DNA from: JBFJVD01 sp041624375
Lineage (GTDB): Bacteria; Chloroflexota; Anaerolineae; Anaerolineales; E44-bin32
Assembly (NCBI GenBank): GCA_041624375.1
Contig: JBFJVD010000149.1
Coordinates: 1-7,439, forward strand
DNA: 7,439 nucleotides
Direction of reading: 5' to 3'
How positions within the stretch are numbered: the stretch's first letter is position 1; each line of letters begins with the position of its first letter. A program made the position numbers and the translations under genes. The notes below the pieces were generated by a model that saw only the letters and a list, made by a program, of their open reading frames with translations, ran no database searches and was not told the origin of the DNA. Below, in pieces: positions 1 to 6,901 of this stretch.

Positions 1-143
1 TGCACGCTTCCATCAGACGAGGCATTGTCCACCACGATGGTCTCGGTAGTCAGGCCGTGGGTGGCCGATTTAATGGACTCAAGGCACGCCTCAAGCACAG
101 CCATCGCATTCCAGTTCACGATCACGATCGAGAGATCGATCAT
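1..143 (-). CDS. GT2 family glycosyltransferase, N-terminal part (runs off the left edge)
   Basis: Only the first 47 codons are in the window; the rest lies beyond position 1. The translation opens MIDLSIVIVNWN and reaches VVDNASSDGS at about residues 37-46. These are the first beta-strand and nucleotide-binding loop of the GT-A fold in family 2 glycosyltransferases, in the style of rhamnosyltransferase-like enzymes (IVIVNWN, then VVDNxSxDGS). Such enzymes act at the cytoplasmic membrane face and move a sugar from a nucleotide donor to a growing lipid-linked glycan; donor and acceptor cannot be read from this piece. The ATG at 143 is well supported. It overlaps the TGA of the upstream membrane-protein gene as ATGA (143-140), and a GGAG sits 8 bases before it inside that gene. 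It is therefore likely to be translationally coupled and part of the same operon. The family call is firm despite the short fragment; the specificity is unknown. Confidence 0.88.
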   Translation of the reverse strand, partial: MIDLSIVIVNWNAMAVLEACLESIKSATHGLTTETIVVDNASSDGSV

Positions 144-1546
144 TCATCCGGCTCCGCTTCTTGGGCGGTGATGGTTTGAAGCGACAGCAGCGCGCCCATG
201 AACAACCAGCTGTAGATCGCATGGTCGAAGCCTTCAATGGACTGGGTATAGGCGAAGGGGATCAGCCAGTCGCCGAACGCCATGATGACTGCCACGCCAA
301 TGGAGCCGGCCAGCACGGTATTGGCGAGTGCTTCCTGGAAGTCCCCCCGACCCCGCAGAGAACGGGTGAATCGGTAGCCGCTCCACAAGAAGGTCATGAG
401 GAACCAGAAGAAGATGAGCAGGCCGACCACGCCGGTCTGTGACAGCAGGTCGATGTAATTGCTGTGAGTCGCCATCGCCTGTGTCGGGAAGTATGAAATG
501 TAGTAGGCCGCGTAGCCTGCCGGGCCAGTGCCAAAGAGGAGATGCTGGCTGGTCACCCGCCAATTAATCTCCCAGGCTGCCTGACGCGTGAATAGGCTCT
601 CCTGAGCTTCGGCTTGCAGGACACTGCCCAGGTAGTATTCCTGATTGGTCAGGATCAAGACGAGCAAAGCCGCCGCAAGCAGGAAGAAGAGCTTTTTTGA
701 GCGAAAGAAGGCCAGCGAGGCGACGACAACCATCAGGGGGACCCAGCCTGCGAGCCAGGTGATGTTGACGACAAATCCCTGGTAGAGCCAGAAACCCGCG
801 ATGGCCAGGGAGAGCAGGCGCGGAATCGGCCCCATCCCCCGGTGGAAGAGGGCCAGTCCAGTTCCCAGGGCCACCACCCACATCGAGAACAGCCCGCGAG
901 TATTGACGGGGAGATCAAGCGGCGTGAGGATCGAAACCAGGCCGGCGGCACCGGCGATCATCATGAGCCAGACCATGATGCGCAGCAGCCGAAGCTCGCG
1001 CACGGCATTCGCCACCAGCAGCATCGCGCTGGGGAGCATAAGCATCACGGCCAGGGAGGCCAGCTGGACGAATGGAAAGGTCCTCCAGATGAATACGAAG
1101 GGATCACGGAAAATGATTCCCCAGATCCAGGCAATCACGGCGACCAGCATGAAGAGCAGCACGGGCCGGTTCACTTTGTGCGGGATCAGACTCAGTTTGC
1201 GGTCAGCCACGAACATGCGGAGCAGCCAGATGACGACGAATCCCATCGTCAAGAGCAGGCTGTCAACCAGCTGGCTCTCCGTGCCGGTGGGAAGCCGGAG
1301 AGGAATGAACAATGCGGCCGCCAAAATCAAAATCGGGGCAAGCCGGGTCCCCTGGCGGACCGAAAAGGCAAAGGCCAGGAAACCGGCCAGCAGCAGTGGA
1401 ATGAGGGCGGTCTGGTAGATTCCCTCTGCGCTCCTGCGGATCACTAGCGGCAGCAGCACGCCAACCAGCCCGGCTGCAAGCAGGGCCCAGAGCACCACGC
1501 CGACGCGGCCGATACGCTCAGTTCGCAGCTCTCGTTGCAGATTCAT
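140..1546 (-). CDS. O-antigen polymerase/ligase-like membrane protein (Wzy/WaaL superfamily)
   Basis: This is a 468-residue, very hydrophobic protein with about 12 to 14 predicted membrane helices, for example near residues 15-36, 47-63, 93-112, 128-146, 158-180, 187-208, 265-282, 287-302, 372-390, 409-426 and 444-457. A long hydrophilic loop at about 303-368 carries the family signature: R321 with QAAWEINW, then LLFGTGPAGY at 337-345, then THSNYIDLLSQTGVVGL at 360-376. The G-T-G-x-x-x-Y and H-S-N-Y pattern followed by a helix is typical of the O-antigen ligase/polymerase domain (Wzy_C, PF04932 type). The family either polymerises lipid-linked repeat units (Wzy) or joins finished glycan to an acceptor (WaaL). 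With a flippase and several glycosyltransferases beside it, a Wzy-like polymerase is the better guess, but motifs alone do not separate the two. Its ATG overlaps the upstream GT4 stop as ATGA (1546-1543), and its own stop overlaps the next start in the same way. The helix count was judged by eye. Confidence 0.88.
   Translation of the reverse strand: MNLQRELRTERIGRVGVVLWALLAAGLVGVLLPLVIRRSAEGIYQTALIPLLLAGFLAFAFSVRQGTRLAPILILAAALFIPLRLPTGTESQLVDSLLLTMGFVVIWLLRMFVADRKLSLIPHKVNRPVLLFMLVAVIAWIWGIIFRDPFVFIWRTFPFVQLASLAVMLMLPSAMLLVANAVRELRLLRIMVWLMMIAGAAGLVSILTPLDLPVNTRGLFSMWVVALGTGLALFHRGMGPIPRLLSLAIAGFWLYQGFVVNITWLAGWVPLMVVVASLAFFRSKKLFFLLAAALLVLILTNQEYYLGSVLQAEAQESLFTRQAAWEINWRVTSQHLLFGTGPAGYAAYYISYFPTQAMATHSNYIDLLSQTGVVGLLIFFWFLMTFLWSGYRFTRSLRGRGDFQEALANTVLAGSIGVAVIMAFGDWLIPFAYTQSIEGFDHAIYSWLFMGALLSLQTITAQEAEPDE
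152..155 (-). promoter_or_regulatory. Shine-Dalgarno site for the GT2 gene starting at 143
   Basis: The minus strand reads GGAG here, 8 bases before the ATG at 143 and inside the last codons of the upstream Wzy/WaaL-type gene. It supports that start and the idea that the overlapping gene has its own ribosome entry as well as coupling. It is a four-base match in coding DNA, so moderate support only. Confidence 0.5.
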
Positions 1547-2802
1547 AACCCTGATGATCCTCGGGGCTCTGCGGCACCTGCCGTCGAGATGTGAAGCGCC
1601 GTAGGCGATTGCTTTCGTCTCACGAGTTCTTCCACGTAAGAAACGAACGACCGCCTGACCTTCGTCCAGTCGTAGGCCTGGACTGCTTGCCGACCGGCCA
1701 TAGAAAGCCTGCGCCGAAGGTCCGGATCCTTCAGGACACGGAGCACGGCCTCGGCAAATGCTGCCGGCTCCCCGGCTACCAGTAGATCGCGCCCCGCGAC
1801 AAGCTCAAGTCCTTCCGCCCCCTTCGGTGTGGCAACGACCGGTGTTCCCAGCGCCATCGATTCCAGCACTTTCAGGCGCGTCCCACCGCCAACCCGCAGT
1901 GGGACCACGCTCAGCCAGCTTGCCGCGATCTCTGGCCGAACGTCCTCAAGGTGACCCGTGAAGATCACGCCGGGCGAAGCGGGGAGCGCGGACTGCAGCT
2001 CTTCGTCCTGACGGCCGGTGACGCGCAATGTCGCCTTAGGGTGCTGTGCCTGCACAACCGGGTGAATATGGCTGAGATAGTAGTCGACAGCGTCGAAATT
2101 CGCTTGATACGTGATCGAGCCGGCGTAGACCATCGTATCGGGCACGGGGTTCGCCTGGATTCCGCCAGCTAGCACCGGGTTGATGACGGCCCCGTTGGGA
2201 ACGATCTGAAGGGACTCATAGGCAGGCAGTAGCTGGCGTACAAGATCTCGCTCCTGTCTGGATACAACCGTGCAGCCGTCGAAGCGAGGCAGTGAACGTC
2301 GCATGTAGCTCCGGTACTTGCGCCACATCAGCCCGTAGCGCAGACGGCGCAGCGGATGAACCTGCCTGGCGTACTGCTCAAATAGACCTGCCAGTTCCAG
2401 CTCTTCGAGCAGCCGCACCGGGACCTCCAGGGCGACGGCATAGGGGACCATATCCCGTTGGGATGCAATCACTGCATCGTAAGAATCTTCACGACACAGC
2501 TCCCGCGCGGTCTGCAGGAACTCACGGCTGAACGTAGCTGTTACCGAGCGGGGCTGGCGACCGAGAGCGGCGACCCACGCGCTCCATTGACGCGGACGGA
2601 AGCTGCGGTAGGGAATCGTCACCACCCGATGGCAGATCGCGCGGGCATCGGCCAGCTGAGCAGGTTCCACCGGCGCTTCGTGGAAGCTGATCAAATCGAC
2701 CGTATGCTCCTCAGCGAGTGCGCGGAGTAGCTGCTGCACCCGGATCTTGGAGCCTTGATCCGCCGGGAAGGGAAACCAGCGCGACAGGAACAGCAACTTC
2801 AT
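1543..2802 (-). CDS. GT4-type (GT-B fold) glycosyltransferase
   Basis: The product is 419 residues from the ATG at 2802, beginning MKLLFLSRWFPFPADQGSKI, a typical first strand and acceptor-side loop of GT-B enzymes (LSRWFP.P.D.GSKIR). The linker and donor domain follow: a VSRQE strand near 180, a PNGAV turn near 202-206, VYAGSITYQANFDAV near 225-239, and the donor-site signature GGGTRLKVLESMALGTPVV at 305-323, then KGAEGL. The second glutamate of the GT4 E-x7-E motif is present (VLES), while the first position lies in GGG, as is common in this subgroup. It should move a nucleotide-activated sugar onto the lipid-linked glycan in the cytoplasm; the sugar is unknown. A GTG at 2817 in the same frame would add MGVLF. 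I chose the ATG because the family normally starts right at the first strand. No good Shine-Dalgarno is visible for either, and the upstream GT2 gene stops at 2822, so coupling is likely. The last 20 or so residues (after RRKQSP) look disordered. Confidence 0.9.
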   Translation of the reverse strand: MKLLFLSRWFPFPADQGSKIRVQQLLRALAEEHTVDLISFHEAPVEPAQLADARAICHRVVTIPYRSFRPRQWSAWVAALGRQPRSVTATFSREFLQTARELCREDSYDAVIASQRDMVPYAVALEVPVRLLEELELAGLFEQYARQVHPLRRLRYGLMWRKYRSYMRRSLPRFDGCTVVSRQERDLVRQLLPAYESLQIVPNGAVINPVLAGGIQANPVPDTMVYAGSITYQANFDAVDYYLSHIHPVVQAQHPKATLRVTGRQDEELQSALPASPGVIFTGHLEDVRPEIAASWLSVVPLRVGGGTRLKVLESMALGTPVVATPKGAEGLELVAGRDLLVAGEPAAFAEAVLRVLKDPDLRRRLSMAGRQAVQAYDWTKVRRSFVSYVEELVRRKQSPTALHISTAGAAEPRGSSGL

Positions 2803-2821
2803 GAAGAGGACACCCACAAAC

Positions 2822-3742
2822 TCACGAGCTTGCCCATCGGGCAGCGCCGAAGCGGCCGCGTGTGTAGTCCCAAATGGCCCGCAGCATCACATCGCGCTGG
2901 GCGCGCTTCCTGCGCCACTTGGGCCGCAGTGTCCAGCTGGCGAGGGTGCGCAGGTATTCAAAGATGAGTGCATGCAGCCAGGCCCGCAGCGGAGCTCGTG
3001 CCGCCTTCAGAAAGAGAAGGCGGTTGCGAGTCATATAGTAATGAACAAGCGGTGAATCACTGCGCGCCTCGATGGAGATTTTGTGCCACACACGCGAGTC
3101 CGGCACATACCAGATCTGCGAACCCGCCCGTTGTAGACGCAGGCACCATTCGACCTCTTCATAGTAGGCAAAGAACCGAGGGTCGAGGTAGCCGATCTGA
3201 TCGAGCAGGGCAACGCGCAGGAAGAGCGCGCAACCGGTGACGAAATCGACCTGTTGCGGGCCACCCATGTGCTCGACCGCGACCTTCTCGCCCAGGCCGA
3301 TCATAGCTGTGTTGCCGACGCGCCAATCGATACGGCCGCCCGCAGACCAGATCGTCTGAGGGTGATCATGGTAGAAGATGGTCGGGCCGGCCGCGCCCAC
3401 TTCAGGAGAAGCCTCGAGGGTGTCGACCAGCGGCTCGAGGAAACCCGGATCAACAACCGTATCGTTGTTAAGCAATAAGGCGTACCTCACACCCATGCGT
3501 CGGGCTTCCGCCAACCCCACGTTGTTCCCGGCAGCGAAGCCCAGATTGGTCCCGTTCTCCAGGACAGTGACCTCGGGGTAGGCTTCTGCCACCGCAGAGG
3601 TCGTCCCGTCCTTTGAGCCGTTGTCGACCAGCAGCACACGGAACGACGGGTAGGTCAATTGCTGTAGAGACTGCAGGCAGGCCAGCGTATCATCACGGCC
3701 GTTCCATGTGAGGACGATGATCGCCACATCAGGGGGCATCAT
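2822..3742 (-). CDS. GT2 family glycosyltransferase, rhamnosyltransferase-like
   Basis: This is a 306-residue GT-A fold enzyme. Reading from the ATG at 3742: DVAIIVLTWNG opens the domain, LLVDNGSKDGT follows at about 37-47, NLGFAAGNNVG at 66-76, LLLNNDTVVDPGF at 89-101 (the DxD-equivalent NND), VDFVTGCALFLR at 165-176, and FFAYYEEVEWCLRLQRAG at 190-207, where acidic residues stand at the usual catalytic-base region (ED/EE-V-D/E). YYMTRNRLLFLK at 235-246 is the usual C-terminal segment of this subgroup. It would add a sugar, often rhamnose or a related deoxysugar in relatives, to a lipid-linked acceptor at the inner membrane face; the true donor is not determinable here. Tandem ATGs stand at 3742 and 3739, with AAGG 5 or 8 bases upstream. 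An in-frame GTG at 3808 would add 22 residues with no family resemblance, so I rejected it. The stop at 2822 is 19 bases before the next gene's ATG. Confidence 0.92.
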   Translation of the reverse strand: MMPPDVAIIVLTWNGRDDTLACLQSLQQLTYPSFRVLLVDNGSKDGTTSAVAEAYPEVTVLENGTNLGFAAGNNVGLAEARRMGVRYALLLNNDTVVDPGFLEPLVDTLEASPEVGAAGPTIFYHDHPQTIWSAGGRIDWRVGNTAMIGLGEKVAVEHMGGPQQVDFVTGCALFLRVALLDQIGYLDPRFFAYYEEVEWCLRLQRAGSQIWYVPDSRVWHKISIEARSDSPLVHYYMTRNRLLFLKAARAPLRAWLHALIFEYLRTLASWTLRPKWRRKRAQRDVMLRAIWDYTRGRFGAARWASS

Positions 3743-3916
3743 GACCGCCTTTTCCAACCCGAACCCCACCTGTGCAGCCGACCTCGAGCCGCACACCAGG
3801 CGTACCACCCGCCCATACCAAGCGGTCCCCGGCCGGCCTCAAGCCCCTGCGTGGGCGTCGCGAGGCGAACCGGATTGGGGGGCGGCGCGCGCCTGCTGCT
3901 AACCTGCCCATCCGCT
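3743..3916. other. Intergenic gap between flippase and GT2 genes
   Basis: These 174 bases are the longest stretch without a gene in the window. They are very GC-rich, with a perfect 10-base palindrome GGCGCGCGCC at 3884-3893 and an 8-base palindrome GGCCGGCC at 3831-3838. On the minus strand no hairpin is followed by a T run, so I see no intrinsic terminator. I could not find a well-spaced -35/-10 pair. No open frame in it resembles a protein family. It may be a leader or spacer inside one transcript, or hold a promoter type I cannot recognise. Confidence 0.5.
3748..3751 (-). promoter_or_regulatory. Shine-Dalgarno site for the GT2 gene starting at 3742
   Basis: The minus strand reads GGAAAAGG across 3755-3748, ending 5 bases before the ATG at 3742 and 8 bases before the ATG at 3739. 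It favours these starts over the in-frame GTG at 3808. Because the gene lies after the longest gap in the window, it probably needs its own ribosome entry rather than coupling to the flippase gene. Confidence 0.55.
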
Positions 3917-5392
3917 TCAGGCCGTTTCGCCCGGCGCCGCGCTCTTGGGCGAGAGCAGCAAGCGTCGCAGGAAGCTCCACTCTTCCCGCCCGATCGTCCG
4001 GAAGGAGAGCAGCAGCACGAAATAGATCACCGCTCCGGCCGCAACGCCAGCGAGCAGTGGGAGGTACGGTCGTAATGCATACACGACGCCGCCCATGACA
4101 GCGGAGGCGAGCAGCGGGCGAAGAAGGATACGATTCCACTCGAGCTCGGCCAATGAATTGCGCAGGATCCACAAGTATTGAGTCACGAGCAAAGCTTCGG
4201 TGGCCACCGTCATCAGGGAAGCCGCCATCAGACCATAGCGCGGCACGAGAAGTAGGTTCAGCCCCACGTTCACGGTCGTGCTGATCAGGGCGGCGCGAGC
4301 CACCCGGTTCTCCCGCTGGGACACCAGCAGCACATACCCCAGGAACTCAGACGTGTACATGAGCGGAACCACCCAGATCACAATGCCAAGCACCTGGGCC
4401 GCCGGCTCGTACCCGCCGCCATAGAGAAATGGGATGATCTGATCTGAGAGCGCCCAGGCCCCGACAGCAATCGGCAAGGACAGCACCATCAGGTAGCGAA
4501 TCACGCGCGCGTAAATGCTCGGCAGGGAGTCGGCGGCGGATATCGCCTGGCGCGTAAGCGAGGGGTACAGCGAGATATTGACCACGTTCGAGAGCAGAAC
4601 CGCCGAGAACACCAGATTGTAGGCCGAGCTGTAGTAGCCAGTCTCCAGATCGCCGCGAAAGACGTTCAGGAGAACCGTATCGAACTTATACGAGAGGCCA
4701 AGCGCAAAGGTGACGATCCCAAACGGCAGGCTGGCGCGCAACAGGCGCAGCGCCCCGGCCTCATAGGAACCCCCTGGCCGCACCCTGAGCGTACGCAGCG
4801 CGCGCCAGGCGACGATGCCCATGGCGCCCACGCCGATCAGGTTCGCGGCAATGAGACCGTAGTAGCCGAAGCCAAGGATCAAGACTAGGGAGCCGATAAG
4901 AACAAATGCGAGTTGGTTGATGACCTTGGCCGACGCTGAAACGTCGAGGCGTTCAAATCCACCCAGAACGGCGTCGAACGTTCCGTAGGCGCTGTGCAAG
5001 AACAATCCGAGCCCGCTCAGTGCAATGGCGCCGATCATGACCAGTGGGCGGCCGGTGAGCCAGGCGGTGGCCAGCATCAGCGCGAGCGCCAGCCCGGAGA
5101 GCAGAATTCGCAAGCGCAGGACGCTGCGGAACAGACGCTCGATTTGGTCCGAACCCAGCTCTTGTTCTCTGAGACGCGCAACTTCCCGCACAACGAAAGG
5201 GCTCAGGCCCAGATCCGTGATAAAGGCAAAGATCGTGGTGAACGCCAGAACGCTCGCATACTGCCCGAACGTCGCTGCCCCTAGATTGCGGACGATCAAG
5301 ATGGTGAAGATGAAGGAGAGGACCTTGATCAGGAACTGTCCAACCAGGCCGAAGGCTGAGTTGCGAAGGACCCTGTTGCTGAAGCTTTGCAT
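3917..5392 (-). CDS. Wzx-like polysaccharide flippase (MOP/PST family)
   Basis: The product is 491 residues from the ATG at 5392, the usual size for lipid-linked oligosaccharide flippases, with about 12 to 14 membrane helices along its whole length. The N-terminus is characteristic: NSAFGLVGQFLIKVLSFIFT, then RNLGAATFGQYASV, and TDLGLSPFVVREVAR. This is the first-helix, loop and second-helix pattern of the Polysacc_synt family (PF01943/PF13440 type). Further features are the FDTVLLNVFRGDLETGYYSS stretch near 237-256, a membrane pair near 300-325 leading to LYGGGYEPAAQVL, and RENRVARAALISTTVNVGLN near 360-379. Such proteins turn undecaprenyl-linked repeat units across the cytoplasmic membrane to the outside. 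A TTG at 5398 is in frame, but the ATG at 5392 fits the family start. No convincing Shine-Dalgarno precedes either. The gene sits 83 bases after the upstream GT4 gene and is followed by the 174-base gap. The substrate cannot be predicted. Confidence 0.92.
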   Translation of the reverse strand: MQSFSNRVLRNSAFGLVGQFLIKVLSFIFTILIVRNLGAATFGQYASVLAFTTIFAFITDLGLSPFVVREVARLREQELGSDQIERLFRSVLRLRILLSGLALALMLATAWLTGRPLVMIGAIALSGLGLFLHSAYGTFDAVLGGFERLDVSASAKVINQLAFVLIGSLVLILGFGYYGLIAANLIGVGAMGIVAWRALRTLRVRPGGSYEAGALRLLRASLPFGIVTFALGLSYKFDTVLLNVFRGDLETGYYSSAYNLVFSAVLLSNVVNISLYPSLTRQAISAADSLPSIYARVIRYLMVLSLPIAVGAWALSDQIIPFLYGGGYEPAAQVLGIVIWVVPLMYTSEFLGYVLLVSQRENRVARAALISTTVNVGLNLLLVPRYGLMAASLMTVATEALLVTQYLWILRNSLAELEWNRILLRPLLASAVMGGVVYALRPYLPLLAGVAAGAVIYFVLLLSFRTIGREEWSFLRRLLLSPKSAAPGETA

Positions 5393-5454
5393 TCTCAATA
5401 CTCGAGGTTAGGTGAAAGCTGAAAGGAGAAGCACGAGTGTCGAAGTGAACTGGT

Positions 5455-5473
5455 GCACCGCCTAGAGCACCGC
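5455..5473. repeat. Short direct repeat GCACCGC in the GT4-flippase gap
   Basis: On the plus strand GCACCGC occurs at 5455-5461 and again at 5467-5473, a 12-base period. The first copy overlaps an 8-base palindrome GGTGCACC at 5452-5459, and GGTGC at 5452-5456 can pair with GCACC at 5467-5471. It lies just after the GT4 stop at 5476 in the 83-base gap. It may be chance in GC-rich DNA; no T run follows on the minus strand, so it is not an intrinsic terminator. Confidence 0.3.
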
Positions 5474-5475
5474 GG

Positions 5476-6849
5476 TCAGGAGGCGCCCACGGCCTGGTGG
5501 CGACTTGAGACGGCTTCGAGAATCAAAGAGCGATACAGGCGCTCGTACTCCGCTGCCATCGCCGGCAGATCCTTCACGGGCCCGATCGAGGCCTGGAGTT
5601 CCGCAACCAGCGAGGGCGCGCTTGCCAGCCGTCTGAGCAGCCGTGCCAGCGCCTTCCAGTCGCCGCGAGGGAACAGCAGGCCATCCTTTCCGTGGGTTAT
5701 TAATTCGTTCATCCCGGGAAGATCCGTCGCAATCACCGGCGTCTTCATCGCGAATGCCGATGGAATCACAAGCGGGAAATCGTACCAGATCGATGGAACA
5801 ACCAGCACATCGATTCCTTGCAGGACCTCCCCCATCTTCTCGTTCGGGAACGTGCCCAGAAAATGAATGCGCCGGTCGTCGCCCGCCAGCTCGAGCAATT
5901 GCTGTCCAAAATCGGGCAGCTTCTCAAGATTTCCATAGATCTTCAGTTCCAGTGGAACTTCTGCCTCGAGAGCCCGGAACGCCCGAACCAAAATATCCGG
6001 CCCCTTCTTAGGGAGAATCTGGCCAATGAAGCCGATTCTCAGCGGGCGCACCGGTTCTTCGATTTTCAGCCCACGGGCCCAGCTCAAATCCAGCCCGTAG
6101 CGCGAGACCGTGATCTGCCCGGGCTCGACCCCATACTCCACCAGTTTGGACATCAAAAAATGGGATGCCGTGACAATCTTCTGGGGAAGTTGAAGCGCTT
6201 CGTTCAGATAGGAAAAGCGTGCCTTCCAGTCACCATGCATCCCCCGCAGCCCACGCCGGTTGGTCCAGCGCTCCGACTTCCCCAGCTCGAGCAACATAGG
6301 GGCCAGCAGCCTCTCCGGGACGAGCTTCTTGCTCCAGCGGTAGACCTTCGCGCCGGAGAGCATGCATTGGGCGCACTTCCATGCCCCTTCCGGGCCGCTG
6401 CACAGCTCACCATTGCTCCTGAGCAAGGAATTACGAGCGCAAAGGAACCAGAAATCAGTGGCCGTGTAGACAATCGGGACACCCAGCTGGGCTGCCGCGC
6501 GAAGGATGCTGGCGGTCAGGGTGTAACAGGACGTGACATGGAACACATCCGGCTGGAAATCGATCAACAGCTCCCGGACATGGGCCTTCGTTGCCGGATT
6601 GGCATACAGATCCCGAAAGATATGCGGTGAGCGTCTCCAATTCAGTTTGAGTCGGTGGACAGGAATTCCCTGGACTTCTTCATCGCTGGTCCGAACACCT
6701 TGATGGGGTGCATCATCCCAATCCTCGGCGCAAACCACCCGCACATGATGTCCAGCCGCTCTCAGCCCGCTCGCCAATCCATAGGTGAGGATTTCCGTGC
6801 CTCCCAAATGTCCTGGCGGAAAGAAATTTGAAGCGAGAAGGATCTTCAT
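5476..6849 (-). CDS. GT4-type glycosyltransferase with a cysteine-rich insertion
   Basis: This 457-residue GT-B enzyme starts MKILLASNFFPPGHLGGTEI; the GGTE loop at 16-19 is the classic N-domain turn of GT4 enzymes. DVFHVTSCYTLTASIL at 101-116 and TATDFWFLCARNSLLRSNG at 129-147 follow. A cysteine-bearing insertion carries C137, C150, C159 and C162 (Cx12Cx8Cx2C). After a linker, the donor domain begins RIGFIGQILPKKGPDILVRAF at about 271-291, where G275, Q277 and KKG at 281-283 form the usual phosphate-contact region. The C-terminal signature reads VPSIWYDFPLVIPSAF at 351-366, then TPVIATDLPGMNELI at 370-384. In most GT4 enzymes the last part of that motif has a glutamate (for example QEAF); here the position is S364, and D357 stands near the first glutamate. 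The enzyme should extend the lipid-linked glycan in the cytoplasm; donor unknown. ATG 6849 is the only sensible start: an in-frame TGA lies upstream and no start precedes it. No Shine-Dalgarno is visible close to it. Confidence 0.9.
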   Translation of the reverse strand: MKILLASNFFPPGHLGGTEILTYGLASGLRAAGHHVRVVCAEDWDDAPHQGVRTSDEEVQGIPVHRLKLNWRRSPHIFRDLYANPATKAHVRELLIDFQPDVFHVTSCYTLTASILRAAAQLGVPIVYTATDFWFLCARNSLLRSNGELCSGPEGAWKCAQCMLSGAKVYRWSKKLVPERLLAPMLLELGKSERWTNRRGLRGMHGDWKARFSYLNEALQLPQKIVTASHFLMSKLVEYGVEPGQITVSRYGLDLSWARGLKIEEPVRPLRIGFIGQILPKKGPDILVRAFRALEAEVPLELKIYGNLEKLPDFGQQLLELAGDDRRIHFLGTFPNEKMGEVLQGIDVLVVPSIWYDFPLVIPSAFAMKTPVIATDLPGMNELITHGKDGLLFPRGDWKALARLLRRLASAPSLVAELQASIGPVKDLPAMAAEYERLYRSLILEAVSSRHQAVGAS

Positions 6850-6901
6850 GCTTGCGCAGACGGGTTGTGGGCCGAGAGGGCGACCTCCAACGGGTGATCA
6901 C

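Noticed and set aside
801..1447. Two overlapping plus-strand open frames of about 200 codons antisense to the Wzy/WaaL-type gene
   Set aside because: Both are low-complexity, hydrophilic shadows of a hydrophobic membrane protein; neither has a family motif or ribosome site.
1543..2802. PEP-CTERM/exosortase-associated sugar transferase
   Set aside because: The N-terminus has a loosely similar pattern, but no exosortase, PEP-CTERM protein or other partner gene is present, and the pattern is widespread in GT4 enzymes.
3743..3808. N-terminal extension of the GT2 protein from a GTG at 3808
   Set aside because: The 22 added residues do not resemble the family, and a better ribosome site precedes the tandem ATGs at 3742 and 3739.
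3810..3850. Possible sigma-70 type promoter (TTGAGG ... TATGGG on the minus strand)
   Set aside because: The spacing is about 19 bases and the -10 match is poor, in very GC-rich DNA; not better than chance.
3729..4172. Minus-strand frame of 147 codons spanning the flippase end and the gap, as a possible extra gene
   Set aside because: It overlaps the flippase C-terminus in another frame and also runs into the GT2 start; its composition is R/G/P-rich with no recognisable domain.
5818..6630. Plus-strand open frame of 270 codons antisense to the GT4 gene
   Set aside because: Its translation is rich in Q, P and R with no domain pattern, and it lies fully inside a well-recognised GT4 gene on the other strand. 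High GC content readily leaves such antisense frames open.
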